Assembly: GCF_040560245.1 (NCBI RefSeq)
Contig: NZ_JAKMWP010000002.1
Reading direction: 5' to 3' (one strand)
Source: Morganella sibonii
GTDB lineage: Bacteria > Pseudomonadota > Gammaproteobacteria > Enterobacterales > Enterobacteriaceae
Length of the DNA stretch: 64,000 nucleotides
The notes below the pieces were generated by a model. It worked only from the letters and a program-made list of their open reading frames with translations. It had not been told where the DNA came from and did not search any database. The translations under genes and the position numbers were made by a program. The first letter of the stretch is position 1. Each line of letters opens with the position of its first letter. Of this stretch, positions 1-8,710 are shown one piece after another.

Positions 1-1542
1 ATGGAAGAGAGCCTGTTCCATCCGTTCCTGGTCCGCAATGATCAGCCGCTGCCGAAATCCACCACGCCGATGCCGTCTCTTGATTTACTGGCCTCACCAT
101 CGGATACCATTGAGCCGGTGGATGAATTCGCTATGGAACAGACTGCACGCCTGATTGAAGCGCGTCTGAATGACTTCCGTATCAAAGCCCGCGTGGTCGG
201 TTATGAACCGGGGCCGGTGATCACCCGTTTTGAACTGGATCTGGCACCGGGCGTGAAAGCCTCGCGTATTTCTAACCTGTCCCGTGACCTTGCGCGTTCA
301 CTCTCCACTGTCGCGGTTCGTGTGGTGGAAGTGATCCCGGGCAAGCCATATGTGGGCCTGGAATTGCCGAACGAAAAACGTCAGACCGTCTATCTGCGTG
401 AAGTGCTGGATTGTGACGAATTCCGCGACACGCCGTCACCGCTCTCGGTGGTGCTGGGGAAAGATATCTCCGGTCAGCCGGTGGTGGCGGATCTGGGTAA
501 AATGCCGCATCTGCTGGTTGCCGGTACAACGGGCTCCGGTAAATCAGTCGGCGTAAACGCCATGATTATCAGTATTCTGTATAAAGCGAAACCGGAAGAC
601 GTCCGCTTTATCATGATCGACCCGAAAATGCTGGAACTCTCTGTTTATGAAGGCATTCCGCACCTGCTGACCCAGGTGGTAACCGACATGAAAGACGCCG
701 CCAATGCCCTCGGCTGGTGTGTGGCGGAAATGGAACGGCGCTATAAACTGATGTCAGCACTCGGGGTGCGTAACCTCGCGGGTTATAACGAAAAAATTCT
801 GATGGCGGAATCCATGGGACGGCCGATTCCGGACCCGTTCTGGAAACCGACAGACAGCATGGAAATGACACATCCGGTTCTGAAAAAAGAGCCGTATATC
901 GTGGTCATGGTGGATGAATTTGCTGACCTGATGATGACCGCCGGTAAAAAAGTGGAAGAACACATTGCCCGCCTGGCGCAGAAAGCTCGTGCAGCAGGTA
1001 TCCACCTGGTGCTGGCGACACAGCGTCCGTCTGTGGATGTGATTACCGGCCTGATTAAAGCCAACATCCCGACCCGTATTGCCTTTACCGTATCCAGTAA
1101 GATTGACTCCAGGACTATCCTCGACCAGGGCGGTGCGGAATCACTGCTGGGGAACGGGGATATGCTCTATCTGCCGCAGGGGGCTAATGCGCCGCTGCGT
1201 GTTCACGGCGCATTTGTCCGTGACCAGGAAGTTCATGATGTGGTGAATGACTGGAAAGCCCGCGGGCGTCCGGAATATATCGATAACATCACCCGTGGCG
1301 GTGAGGACGGCGAAGGCGGCAGTTCTGTCAGCGGGGAAGATCTGGATCCTCTGTTCGATCAGGCGGTACAATTCGTCACAGAAAAACAGCGGGTGTCCAT
1401 TTCCGGTGTCCAGCGTCAGTTCCGGATCGGTTATAACCGGGCGGCACGGATTGTGGAAGAAATGGAAGAACAGGGCATTGTCAGTGAACCGGGCCATAAC
1501 GGCAACCGTGAAGTCCTGGCTCCGTCCTCAAATAACTTTTAA
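1..1542 (+). CDS. ftsK: DNA translocase FtsK, C-terminal motor and gamma domains (5' end outside window)
   Basis: This is the 3' part of ftsK, the septal DNA pump that moves chromosome termini toward the dif site and activates XerCD. The ATG at base 1 is an internal methionine, because full FtsK proteins carry an N-terminal membrane domain and a linker that are missing here. Visible are the alpha/beta motor with Walker A GTTGSGKS (residues 175-182 of this fragment), Walker B ending in VVMVDEF (about 301-307), and a C-terminal winged-helix gamma domain (about 448-505) that in the family reads KOPS sequences. lolA follows 62 bases downstream on the same strand, as in E. coli. The identity is certain; the true start lies upstream of the window. 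Confidence 0.97.
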   Translation: MEESLFHPFLVRNDQPLPKSTTPMPSLDLLASPSDTIEPVDEFAMEQTARLIEARLNDFRIKARVVGYEPGPVITRFELDLAPGVKASRISNLSRDLARSLSTVAVRVVEVIPGKPYVGLELPNEKRQTVYLREVLDCDEFRDTPSPLSVVLGKDISGQPVVADLGKMPHLLVAGTTGSGKSVGVNAMIISILYKAKPEDVRFIMIDPKMLELSVYEGIPHLLTQVVTDMKDAANALGWCVAEMERRYKLMSALGVRNLAGYNEKILMAESMGRPIPDPFWKPTDSMEMTHPVLKKEPYIVVMVDEFADLMMTAGKKVEEHIARLAQKARAAGIHLVLATQRPSVDVITGLIKANIPTRIAFTVSSKIDSRTILDQGGAESLLGNGDMLYLPQGANAPLRVHGAFVRDQEVHDVVNDWKARGRPEYIDNITRGGEDGEGGSSVSGEDLDPLFDQAVQFVTEKQRVSISGVQRQFRIGYNRAARIVEEMEEQGIVSEPGHNGNREVLAPSSNNF

Positions 1543-1604
1543 TGACACCGCTGCCTGAAAAGGCGGCGTCTGATTTATCCGAACGCATCATCAGGAATGC
1601 ATAC

Positions 1605-2216
1605 ATGAAAAAGGTGTTTATCACAGCCTGCCTGCTGGCAGGTGCCGCAGTCAGTGCAGCACATGCAGATACCCGCAGTGACCTTCAGTCGCGTCTGGGA
1701 AAAGTGAACAGCTTCCATGCGAATTTCGCACAGACCGTCACTGATGCTGACGGCGCACTGGTTCAGGAAGGAACAGGGGATTTATGGGTAAAACGCCCGA
1801 ACCTGTTTAACTGGCAGATGAGCGCCCCGGATGAAAGCGTACTGGTTTCCGACGGCAAAACACTGTGGTTCTATAACCCGTTTGTTGAGCAGGTTACTGC
1901 CACCTGGCTGAAAGATGCCACACAAAACACGCCGTTTATGCTGATCACCCGTAATGATCCGGCAGACTGGCAGCAGTACATGGTGAGTCAGCGCGGTGAC
2001 AGCTTTGAGCTGAAACCGAAAACCAATAACGGTAATCTGAAATTATTTACTATCACTGTAACTCCGGACGGTATTATTCAGCAGTTTGCCGCCGTTGAGC
2101 AGGATGGCCAGAAAAGCAGCTATCAGCTCAAAGGTCAGCAGAGTACTGATGTGAATATGAATAAATTCACCTTTACACCGCCGAAGGGGGTTACGCTGGA
2201 CGATCAGCGTCAATGA
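1605..2216 (+). CDS. lolA: Periplasmic lipoprotein chaperone LolA
   Basis: LolA accepts outer-membrane lipoproteins from the LolCDE transporter and carries them across the periplasm to LolB. The 203-residue product matches the usual family length. It starts with a Sec signal peptide (MKKVFITACLLAGAAVSAAHA, cleaved before DTRSDL). The frame is open back to 1542, but the ATG at 1605 is preferred: it begins the signal peptide and has a TCAGGA ribosome-binding site eight bases upstream. It sits between ftsK and rarA as in other Enterobacterales, and rarA begins only seven bases after its stop, so the two are probably co-transcribed. Confidence 0.96.
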   Translation: MKKVFITACLLAGAAVSAAHADTRSDLQSRLGKVNSFHANFAQTVTDADGALVQEGTGDLWVKRPNLFNWQMSAPDESVLVSDGKTLWFYNPFVEQVTATWLKDATQNTPFMLITRNDPADWQQYMVSQRGDSFELKPKTNNGNLKLFTITVTPDGIIQQFAAVEQDGQKSSYQLKGQQSTDVNMNKFTFTPPKGVTLDDQRQ

Positions 2217-2223
2217 GGCGTCA

Positions 2224-3567
2224 GTGACTAACTTTTCTCTCGATTTTTCGCAAAACGATTATCAGCCTCTGGCCGCCAGAATGCGGCCGGGGACGCTGGA
2301 ACAGTACATCGGACAAACTCACCTGCTGGCAGAGGGCAAACCACTGCCGCGGGCTATCCGCGCCGGACAGCTCCACTCCATGATCCTGTGGGGGCCGCCC
2401 GGCACCGGAAAAACCACCCTGGCGGAAGTGATTGGTCACTATGCGGATGCGGATATTGAACGCCTGTCAGCGGTGACTTCCGGGGTCAAAGAGATCCGCG
2501 AAGCTATCGAACGGGCGCGTCAGAACCGTAATTTGGGGCGCCGTACCATTCTGTTTGTTGATGAGGTGCACCGCTTCAATAAAAGTCAGCAGGACGCGTT
2601 TCTGCCGCATATTGAGGACGGTACGGTTACCTTTATCGGTGCCACCACCGAAAACCCGTCGTTTGAGCTCAACTCCGCACTGTTATCCCGCGCCCGTGTT
2701 TATCTGCTTAAATCCCTGTCACCGGAAGATATCGAAGCGGTTCTGATTCAGGCGCTGAATGATACTGAACGCGGCCTGGGCGGACAAAATATCGTCCTGC
2801 CGGATGAAACCCGCAAATTGCTGGCTGAACTGGTCGCCGGAGATGCCCGCCGTTCGCTGAATGTGCTGGAAATGATGGCGGATATGGCCGAAACCGGGGC
2901 TGACGGCAAACGTGTGCTGACCACTGAACTGCTGAAAGAAGTCAGCGGTGAGCGCAGTGCCCGTTTTGATAACAAAGGCGACCGCTACTACGACCTGATC
3001 TCCGCGCTGCACAAATCAGTGCGCGGCTCGGCACCGGATGCGGCACTCTACTGGTATGCCCGGATTATCACCGCAGGTGGTGATCCGCTCTATGTTGCCC
3101 GCCGTCTGCTGGCGATAGCATCGGAAGATGTCGGTAATGCCGACCCGCGCGCTATGCAGGTCGCGATTTCGGCCTGGGACTGCTTTACCCGCGTGGGACC
3201 GGCAGAAGGTGAACGGGCGATAGCCCAGGCGATTGTTTATCTCGCCTGTGCACCGAAAAGTAATGCCGTTTATACCGCATTCAAAGCCGCCATGCGTGAT
3301 GCAAAAGAAGGGCGGGATTACGATGTGCCGGAACATCTGCGTAACGCGCCGACCAAACTGATGAAAGAAATGGGGCTCGGCAAAGAGTACCGTTACGCGC
3401 ATGATGAAACGAACGCGTATGCCGCCGGAGAAGTCTATTTTCCGCCTGAAATGCGTGATACCCGCTACTATTTTCCGGCAAACCGGGGGATGGAAGGCAA
3501 AATCGGCGAGAAACTCGCCTGGCTTGCTGAGCAGGATCAAAATAGCCCGATAAAACGCTACCGTTAA
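2224..3567 (+). CDS. rarA: Replication-associated recombination AAA+ ATPase RarA (MgsA)
   Basis: RarA is a clamp-loader-like AAA+ ATPase that acts at stalled replication forks, related to eukaryotic WRNIP1/Mgs1. The 447-residue product has Walker A GPPGTGKT (57-64), Walker B ILFVDEVHRF (109-118), a sensor-1 segment IGATTENPSF, and the long C-terminal oligomerisation region ending with the conserved HLRNAPTKLMKEMG and YRYAHD stretches. The start is GTG at 2224, just after lolA; E. coli rarA also lies directly behind lolA. The gene is intact. Confidence 0.96.
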   Translation: MTNFSLDFSQNDYQPLAARMRPGTLEQYIGQTHLLAEGKPLPRAIRAGQLHSMILWGPPGTGKTTLAEVIGHYADADIERLSAVTSGVKEIREAIERARQNRNLGRRTILFVDEVHRFNKSQQDAFLPHIEDGTVTFIGATTENPSFELNSALLSRARVYLLKSLSPEDIEAVLIQALNDTERGLGGQNIVLPDETRKLLAELVAGDARRSLNVLEMMADMAETGADGKRVLTTELLKEVSGERSARFDNKGDRYYDLISALHKSVRGSAPDAALYWYARIITAGGDPLYVARRLLAIASEDVGNADPRAMQVAISAWDCFTRVGPAEGERAIAQAIVYLACAPKSNAVYTAFKAAMRDAKEGRDYDVPEHLRNAPTKLMKEMGLGKEYRYAHDETNAYAAGEVYFPPEMRDTRYYFPANRGMEGKIGEKLAWLAEQDQNSPIKRYR

Positions 3568-3783
3568 TGCCGCTGTTGCGGTAAGGTGTGAAATGTAAGA
3601 ATAGGTAAATGGCTTAAAACACTCAGAATGTTCATCCTGCATACAGTGCGGGTTTCTGGGCGGATTAAGACGTTTCACAGTTGCGTTAATAACAGCCGCA
3701 CTGCCGGAAAGCAGGAAAACACTTTTCGCCGGTTGCATCTCCGTTACTGACACTCACGTTATAACAACAAGCACAGGAATAGC

Positions 3784-5076
3784 ATGCTCGATCCAAATTT
3801 ACTGCGTAATGAGCTGGACGCGGTTGCCGAAAAACTGGCTCGCAGGGGTTTTACCCTGGATGTGGACACGCTGCGCACTCTCGAAGAGCGCCGCAAGGTT
3901 TTACAAGTTGAAACTGAAACTCTGCAGGCTGAACGCAACTCCCGATCGAAGTCCATTGGTGAAGCGAAAGCCCGCGGTGAAGACATTGAAGCAGTGCGCC
4001 GTGAAGTGAACCTGTTAGGGGATAAACTGGATGCTGCTAAATCTGCGCTGGATGAAGTGCAGGCTGAGTTACGCACCATTGCTCTGAATATTCCTAACCT
4101 GCCGGCAGACGAAGTACCGTTTGGTAAAGATGACAGCGATAACCCTGAAGTCAGCCGCTGGGGTACACCTAAGCAGTATGATTTCGAAGTGCGCGATCAC
4201 GTTTCACTGGGTGAAATGACCGATGGTCTGGATTTCCCGGCTGCCGTCAAACTGACCGGTGCGCGTTTTGTTGTGATGAAAGGCCAGATTGCCCGCCTGC
4301 ATCGCGCTATCGCACAGTTCATGCTGGATCTGCACACAGAACAGCACGGCTATCAGGAAATTTATGTACCGTATCTGGTTAACCACGATACGCTGTACGG
4401 TACCGGCCAGTTACCGAAATTTGCCGGTGATCTGTTCCATACCAAACCACTGGAAGAAGAAGCGGAAACCAGCAGCTATGCGCTGATCCCGACAGCAGAA
4501 GTGCCTGTCACCAACCTGGTCCGTGACGAGATCCTGGATGAGGCCTCTCTGCCGCTGCGTATGACTGCACATACCCCGTGCTTCCGCTCCGAAGCCGGTT
4601 CTTATGGCCGTGATACCCGTGGTCTGATCCGTATGCACCAGTTTGATAAAGTTGAGCTGGTTCAGATTGTTCATCCGGAAAAATCCATGGAAGCCCTGGA
4701 AGAACTGACCGGCCACGCCGAGAAAGTCTTACAGCTGCTGAACCTGCCATACCGTAAAGTGCTGCTGTGCACCGGTGATATGGGCTTCGGTTCCCGTAAA
4801 ACCTATGACCTCGAAGTCTGGGTTCCGGCGCAGAATACTTACCGTGAAATCTCATCCTGCTCTAACTGCTGGGATTTCCAGGCGCGTCGTATGCAGGCAC
4901 GCTTCCGCGGTAAAGATGATAAAAAACCACAGCTGGTTCATACCCTGAACGGCTCCGGTCTGGCTGTAGGCCGTACCCTGGTGGCTATCATGGAAAACTA
5001 TCAGCAGGCTGATGGCCGTATCGAAATTCCGGAAGTACTGCGTCCGTATATGAGAGGTCTGACACATATCGGCTGA
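3784..5076 (+). CDS. serS: Seryl-tRNA synthetase
   Basis: SerRS charges tRNA-Ser and tRNA-Sec with serine in the cytoplasm. The 430-residue protein has the family's N-terminal antiparallel coiled-coil arm (about residues 30-100), which contacts the tRNA long variable arm. A class II catalytic core follows: TAEVPVTN, motif 2 beginning FRSEAGSYGRDTRG (267 on), and motif 3 GSGLAVGRTLVAIMEN (390-405). It is preceded by a 216-base gap in which I see no gene and which should hold its promoter. A strong hairpin terminator follows at 5104. This gene marks the left border of the accessory block that ends at pflA. Confidence 0.98.
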   Translation: MLDPNLLRNELDAVAEKLARRGFTLDVDTLRTLEERRKVLQVETETLQAERNSRSKSIGEAKARGEDIEAVRREVNLLGDKLDAAKSALDEVQAELRTIALNIPNLPADEVPFGKDDSDNPEVSRWGTPKQYDFEVRDHVSLGEMTDGLDFPAAVKLTGARFVVMKGQIARLHRAIAQFMLDLHTEQHGYQEIYVPYLVNHDTLYGTGQLPKFAGDLFHTKPLEEEAETSSYALIPTAEVPVTNLVRDEILDEASLPLRMTAHTPCFRSEAGSYGRDTRGLIRMHQFDKVELVQIVHPEKSMEALEELTGHAEKVLQLLNLPYRKVLLCTGDMGFGSRKTYDLEVWVPAQNTYREISSCSNCWDFQARRMQARFRGKDDKKPQLVHTLNGSGLAVGRTLVAIMENYQQADGRIEIPEVLRPYMRGLTHIG

Positions 5077-5103
5077 TGGCCGGTGAGTAGTCACTGATCT
5101 GAT

Positions 5104-5140
5104 AAAAAATCCCGCCGGTGTAAACCAGCGGGATTTTTTT
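5104..5140 (+). terminator. Rho-independent terminator of serS
   Basis: The inverted repeat AAAAATCCCGC / GCGGGATTTTTTT with a short loop lies 28 bases after the serS stop and ends in a T-run. It separates serS from the convergent toxin-like gene, and its A-run on the left arm would let it work on the minus strand as well. Confidence 0.9.
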
Positions 5141-5156
5141 ATCTGTATTTTACCGA

Positions 5157-6461
5157 TCAAAGTGTGCTGAATTTTTTATTTTCAAAGAAATTGAGCGTGT
5201 CTTCGAAATGTACGCGGCGTGGTGAAGTAAAGTGAGTATCCCAGCGCGGATTAAATAAAATAAAGTAGCCGTGCTGATGTAATATATGTAAAAGCTGTTT
5301 CAGTCCGTCTTTATTTTCTGCGGTCACAACCCGGGGAAGATCCCCTATCGGCTCCGGCAGGAAAAAAGTGGCGGGAAAATTATCATCCAGTTCGGAATAC
5401 GGATTTGCCGCATCCATTCCGTGGTGAACAACATCACAGCCTTGTTTACATTCCAGTGCGGAATTGATCTTCGGTATCAAATCAGCAACCCGCTGTGAGC
5501 TGTTACCATAACCCGGATGCTCCAGTGCCAGTAATTCTTTGCGGATAACATCCTGAGCAGATGCCCGGCGTAAAATCTCAGCCGGAGGCAACGGAGCCGG
5601 TGCTTTCAGCCATTCAGCCACCGTCGTACTCCGGAAAAGAGGTTTTTTGATGGTGCCTGAGGAAAGCAGGTATGCCCGCTGACGTATATGTTCTTCCGGA
5701 CTGATACTTTTTATTCTGAGGGTATCCTGCACTCCGTGATTTTCCATCCGGTGTGAGACAATCATCAGATCATAATCTGCTGTCAGTGGTTTATTAACAT
5801 CCGGAGAATATAACACCTGCACCGGGTCTTCACCGTCTGCAGGAAAAATGGTGTACAGATCATCACCGGATGGTTTGGCAATATAGCGGGTAACCGGCTC
5901 CGGACTACCCGGAGATACAGACAGTGTATAAATAGTTTTCCCGGTATTATCATCCGTTAGCGGCGGCTGACATTCACTCATCAGGTTCATCTCAATCAAT
6001 TCCCTGATGCGTTGCATGGAAATAACCAAATCACCGGGCTCAGCATATTTTTCTCTGATACATTGTTGTATCTCTTTATTCATTCTGTCGATTTTACCGG
6101 TATTGTCACCCGGCTTATTTCCCAGCTTACTGAGATGCTGTTCAACCGGAATGAATCCTGCCATCGGCCCGAGATTCGCGCTTTTACCTTTAATATGGAA
6201 ATTCTTGGTCGGATAACCTGCATCAATGAGCCCCGTGGCTGCACGTTCAACCGGCCGGAAGCTGATGACCAGCTCCTCCTTTTCTGCGAAAGCCAAAAGC
6301 GGTGTGAAGTGCTTTTCGGCAATACCGCTGCGGCGAAGAACGTCTGTCTGATCGGTGATCAGAAAAGAGCATTCCTTTTCTGTTTTTGATACGGGATGGT
6401 CAGATGTTTTCTGTGTACAGACTGAAGCCGATGAGGGGAGTGATGTAATGGTTCGTAGCAT
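5157..6461 (-). CDS. ExoY/edema-factor-like nucleotidyl cyclase toxin (putative secreted effector)
   Basis: The 434-residue protein matches the class II nucleotidyl cyclase toxins: anthrax edema factor (EF), Bordetella CyaA and Pseudomonas ExoY. These enter host cells, are activated by a host protein and make cAMP or cGMP. The core begins FRPVERAATGLI. R69, K86, K93 and K112 correspond to EF R329, K346, K353 and K372 with identical spacing; the ADYD metal motif gives D229/D231 (EF D491/D493); HHGMDAAN gives H347 and N353 (EF H577/N583), with E357 near EF E588. The EF His351 position is Lys here. No signal peptide, RTX repeats or MARTX carrier is visible, only a Ser/Thr-rich N-terminus of about 35 residues. 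The start has an AGGGA site. It lies 131 bases behind the last fimbrial gene, same strand. Family assignment is strong; activity, export route and target are inferred. Confidence 0.85.
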   Translation of the reverse strand: MLRTITSLPSSASVCTQKTSDHPVSKTEKECSFLITDQTDVLRRSGIAEKHFTPLLAFAEKEELVISFRPVERAATGLIDAGYPTKNFHIKGKSANLGPMAGFIPVEQHLSKLGNKPGDNTGKIDRMNKEIQQCIREKYAEPGDLVISMQRIRELIEMNLMSECQPPLTDDNTGKTIYTLSVSPGSPEPVTRYIAKPSGDDLYTIFPADGEDPVQVLYSPDVNKPLTADYDLMIVSHRMENHGVQDTLRIKSISPEEHIRQRAYLLSSGTIKKPLFRSTTVAEWLKAPAPLPPAEILRRASAQDVIRKELLALEHPGYGNSSQRVADLIPKINSALECKQGCDVVHHGMDAANPYSELDDNFPATFFLPEPIGDLPRVVTAENKDGLKQLLHILHQHGYFILFNPRWDTHFTSPRRVHFEDTLNFFENKKFSTL

Positions 6462-6592
6462 AAGTATTATCCCTGGATGTAAAACAATAAGGATAAAAAA
6501 CTGACGAAAAAATGGTGTCAGAAAACAACCGGAAGCCGGTATAAAAAGAGATAATGCCTGACTCTGTTTTCATATCCCGGGTTATTTTGCAG

Positions 6593-7132
6593 CTATTTAT
6601 AAACAATATTCAGATCTAATGTCGCATTTGCTGTTCCGGGCGTAATTTCGGCGGCGGTCTGGCGGTAATAACCTCTGAAATTTAAGGTCAGGATACCGTT
6701 ATTCTTCACTGTGCTGACAATTGTGTTTGTTTTATTCAGTTCTAATACTTTCCAGGCGCCGTCAGCCGCTTTATATTCCGTTTCAATACCAACCCCTGAT
6801 GCTGCATCTGCTGCCGGTGCAATCGCCAGTAAGCTGCTTTTCCCGGATACTGTGGTCCCGGCCGGATTAATTATCACAGGAATATCTGACGGGCATTCCA
6901 GAACAATATTCCAGTCAACCTTATCACTGGCTGAATCAGGTTTGCTTCCCAGTCCGGTATTACTCAGATAAACATCATTCAGCTTCACATTAACGACGGA
7001 AGAGGATAGCAGCGTGCAGGTACCGGGCTGAATACGACCTGAGATCTTATAAATTGCGTCATAAGCCGCGGCATTGAAAGACAGACACAGAACCGCAAAA
7101 AGACAGGCTGTTTGTTTAATTATTGCTGACAT
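6593..7132 (-). CDS. Minor fimbrial subunit (last gene of fimbrial operon)
   Basis: A pilin-fold protein of the chaperone-usher class, 179 residues from the chosen start. It has a signal peptide (MSAIIKQTACLFAVLCLSFNAAA), a cysteine pair (GTCTLL and LECPSD) and the C-terminal beta-strand that such subunits donate or pair with the chaperone (ATLDLNIVYK). The frame is open to 7159, but the ATG at 7132 has an AAGGA site eight bases upstream and begins the signal peptide. It follows the previous subunit gene by ten bases. Sequence similarity to its neighbour suggests duplication. It may be a tip or adaptor subunit; the exact role is not visible. Confidence 0.8.
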   Translation of the reverse strand: MSAIIKQTACLFAVLCLSFNAAAYDAIYKISGRIQPGTCTLLSSSVVNVKLNDVYLSNTGLGSKPDSASDKVDWNIVLECPSDIPVIINPAGTTVSGKSSLLAIAPAADAASGVGIETEYKAADGAWKVLELNKTNTIVSTVKNNGILTLNFRGYYRQTAAEITPGTANATLDLNIVYK

Positions 7133-7142
7133 CACCAATTCC

Positions 7143-7679
7143 TTATTTATTTTCCACAACGAATGTCACGGACGCATTTGCTTTTCCGGTCGTGGCCTTT
7201 GCGGCCAACTGCTTATAACGGGCCCGGAATTTCAGACTGTTTGTCCCGGCCTGAGTCTGTTTCATGGCAAGAAACTGATTGATTTTATTGGCGTCAGCCG
7301 GCTCCCAGCGGTTAGTTTGTGCTGAAAAATACTCAATCTGAATTGCCATGCCGGTGGCTGTACCGGTGATCTTATCCAATTCAAATGATCTGTTATCTGA
7401 CGCTGCGGTTCCCTGAAGTGAACCGGCGATCCGGCTCATACTGCTGTGGCAGTTAAAAATAAGTTCAAATTCAGTCCAGTCAGTGGTGCTGCCGGCGGGA
7501 AAATTACTGCCGTTACCGGTTAATAACCACGTTCCCAGCTCAACATTGGTATTATGGGTTGTAATATCACATGCCGGTATTTTTATGGAGCCGCTGTAAT
7601 TCACTTTTACATTCGTATCCGCCGCGGAATATGACGATAAAAACAGCAGGTATAAAAAAACAGAGCGTATTATTTTCAT
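7143..7679 (-). CDS. Minor fimbrial subunit
   Basis: A 178-residue secreted pilin-like protein with an N-terminal signal peptide (MKIIRSVFLYLLFLSSYSAA), two cysteines (PACDITT and FNCHSS) that would form the usual pilin disulfide, the motif VELGTW shared with the major subunit at 12030, and a C-terminal ASVTFVVENK strand typical of chaperone-dependent subunits. It lies between the tip-like protein and another minor subunit with gaps of about ten bases, so it is translated from the same polycistronic mRNA. Confidence 0.8.
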   Translation of the reverse strand: MKIIRSVFLYLLFLSSYSAADTNVKVNYSGSIKIPACDITTHNTNVELGTWLLTGNGSNFPAGSTTDWTEFELIFNCHSSMSRIAGSLQGTAASDNRSFELDKITGTATGMAIQIEYFSAQTNRWEPADANKINQFLAMKQTQAGTNSLKFRARYKQLAAKATTGKANASVTFVVENK

Positions 7680-7691
7680 TATTTTTACCTG

Positions 7692-8699
7692 TTATTTATA
7701 GATAAGAGTAATTGTTGCCTGCGCATTCCCTTCGGTCGCTTTGACATCATCTGATAATTTTACATATTTAAAATCCAGATATTTTGTGATGGTCTCTGCG
7801 CTGCTGTTGCCGGTTTTATAAAACGGATACTGATGTGCCGAACCGGTTTTTTTATCACCGCCTAATTTATAGGGCTCTGATTTTTCCGGTTCGAATATCT
7901 GTACCGCAAATCCCGGATTGGTATTGTGATTTTCAAGGAAGAGGGTATCAGTATTAATGTTTCCGGAATGCAGGTGATCACCGAGCGTAAAATAGACATT
8001 CATCCCCGCGTCACATTTTACCGTCAGTCCGGCACGTGCATGGCCAAAGTTTTCACCTACTCTCAGTTTTCTGACAGCTATCAGTTCATGGGAGCCGAGA
8101 TAAACGGACTGGGTTTTATTGGAAACATTGCAGGTTTCTGCTTTTTGTGTGGCTCCGTTACTGCGTACAGATAATTCTGTCGGTATGCCTGTGGCTAAGG
8201 TGTCGTACATACAGGTTACCTTTACCAGACTGACCTCCTGTGAAATTTTTGTCGGCACTAACGTTTTTTGGGTCTTCACATAAATGCCTTTTACTTCAAA
8301 TGCTATATTACTGTCTGATTTATTCAGCGGGACGTTTGTCTGGTTTGCAGTGACAGGCTGCCAGGCAGATGTGCCTGTTTCACGTATAGCGAGTGCCACG
8401 CCGACACCTTCAATATACGTCTGAAACACCGGATATCGTTTTCCGTCGTCAGACAGTGTTACTCCGGTTGTGGTATAGCCGTTATTGCTGAAGCGGTAAG
8501 TATCCGGCGCTATGGGCGAATCACAATTTATTGATGAGTTTAAATCCTGCCAGTTACCGAGAGCTGATCCGACGGACTGCTGTTGTGCGGCGCTGTCAAT
8601 GGTGACACTGGTCATATGAGCAATGTCGTAATAGGCACCAGCCTGAAAGGAAAGCAACCCTGCACACAGACCGGAAAATAAGTATTTTGTATAGTTCAT
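7692..8699 (-). CDS. Two-domain fimbrial tip adhesin-like protein
   Basis: At 335 residues it is about twice the size of the other subunits, which fits a two-domain tip adhesin: an N-terminal receptor-binding domain (to about residue 165) and a C-terminal pilin domain that begins near SLVKVTCMYD and ends in the subunit strand AQATITLIYK. The signal peptide is MNYTKYLFSGLCAGLLSFQAGA. The frame is open to a TTG at 8714 overlapping the usher stop, but the ATG at 8699 has a GAGAG site and opens the signal peptide. The gene follows the usher directly. The ligand is unknown and I do not recognise a close family. Confidence 0.72.
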   Translation of the reverse strand: MNYTKYLFSGLCAGLLSFQAGAYYDIAHMTSVTIDSAAQQQSVGSALGNWQDLNSSINCDSPIAPDTYRFSNNGYTTTGVTLSDDGKRYPVFQTYIEGVGVALAIRETGTSAWQPVTANQTNVPLNKSDSNIAFEVKGIYVKTQKTLVPTKISQEVSLVKVTCMYDTLATGIPTELSVRSNGATQKAETCNVSNKTQSVYLGSHELIAVRKLRVGENFGHARAGLTVKCDAGMNVYFTLGDHLHSGNINTDTLFLENHNTNPGFAVQIFEPEKSEPYKLGGDKKTGSAHQYPFYKTGNSSAETITKYLDFKYVKLSDDVKATEGNAQATITLIYK

Positions 8700-8710
8700 C
8701 GTTATATCTC

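Noticed and set aside
1..3. ATG at the first base as start of ftsK
   Set aside because: FtsK needs an N-terminal membrane domain and linker, so this ATG is internal and the gene begins outside the window.
3016..3753. A 245-codon open frame on the minus strand
   Set aside because: It lies mostly opposite rarA, which is a clear family member on the plus strand, and its product has no recognisable domain or start site.
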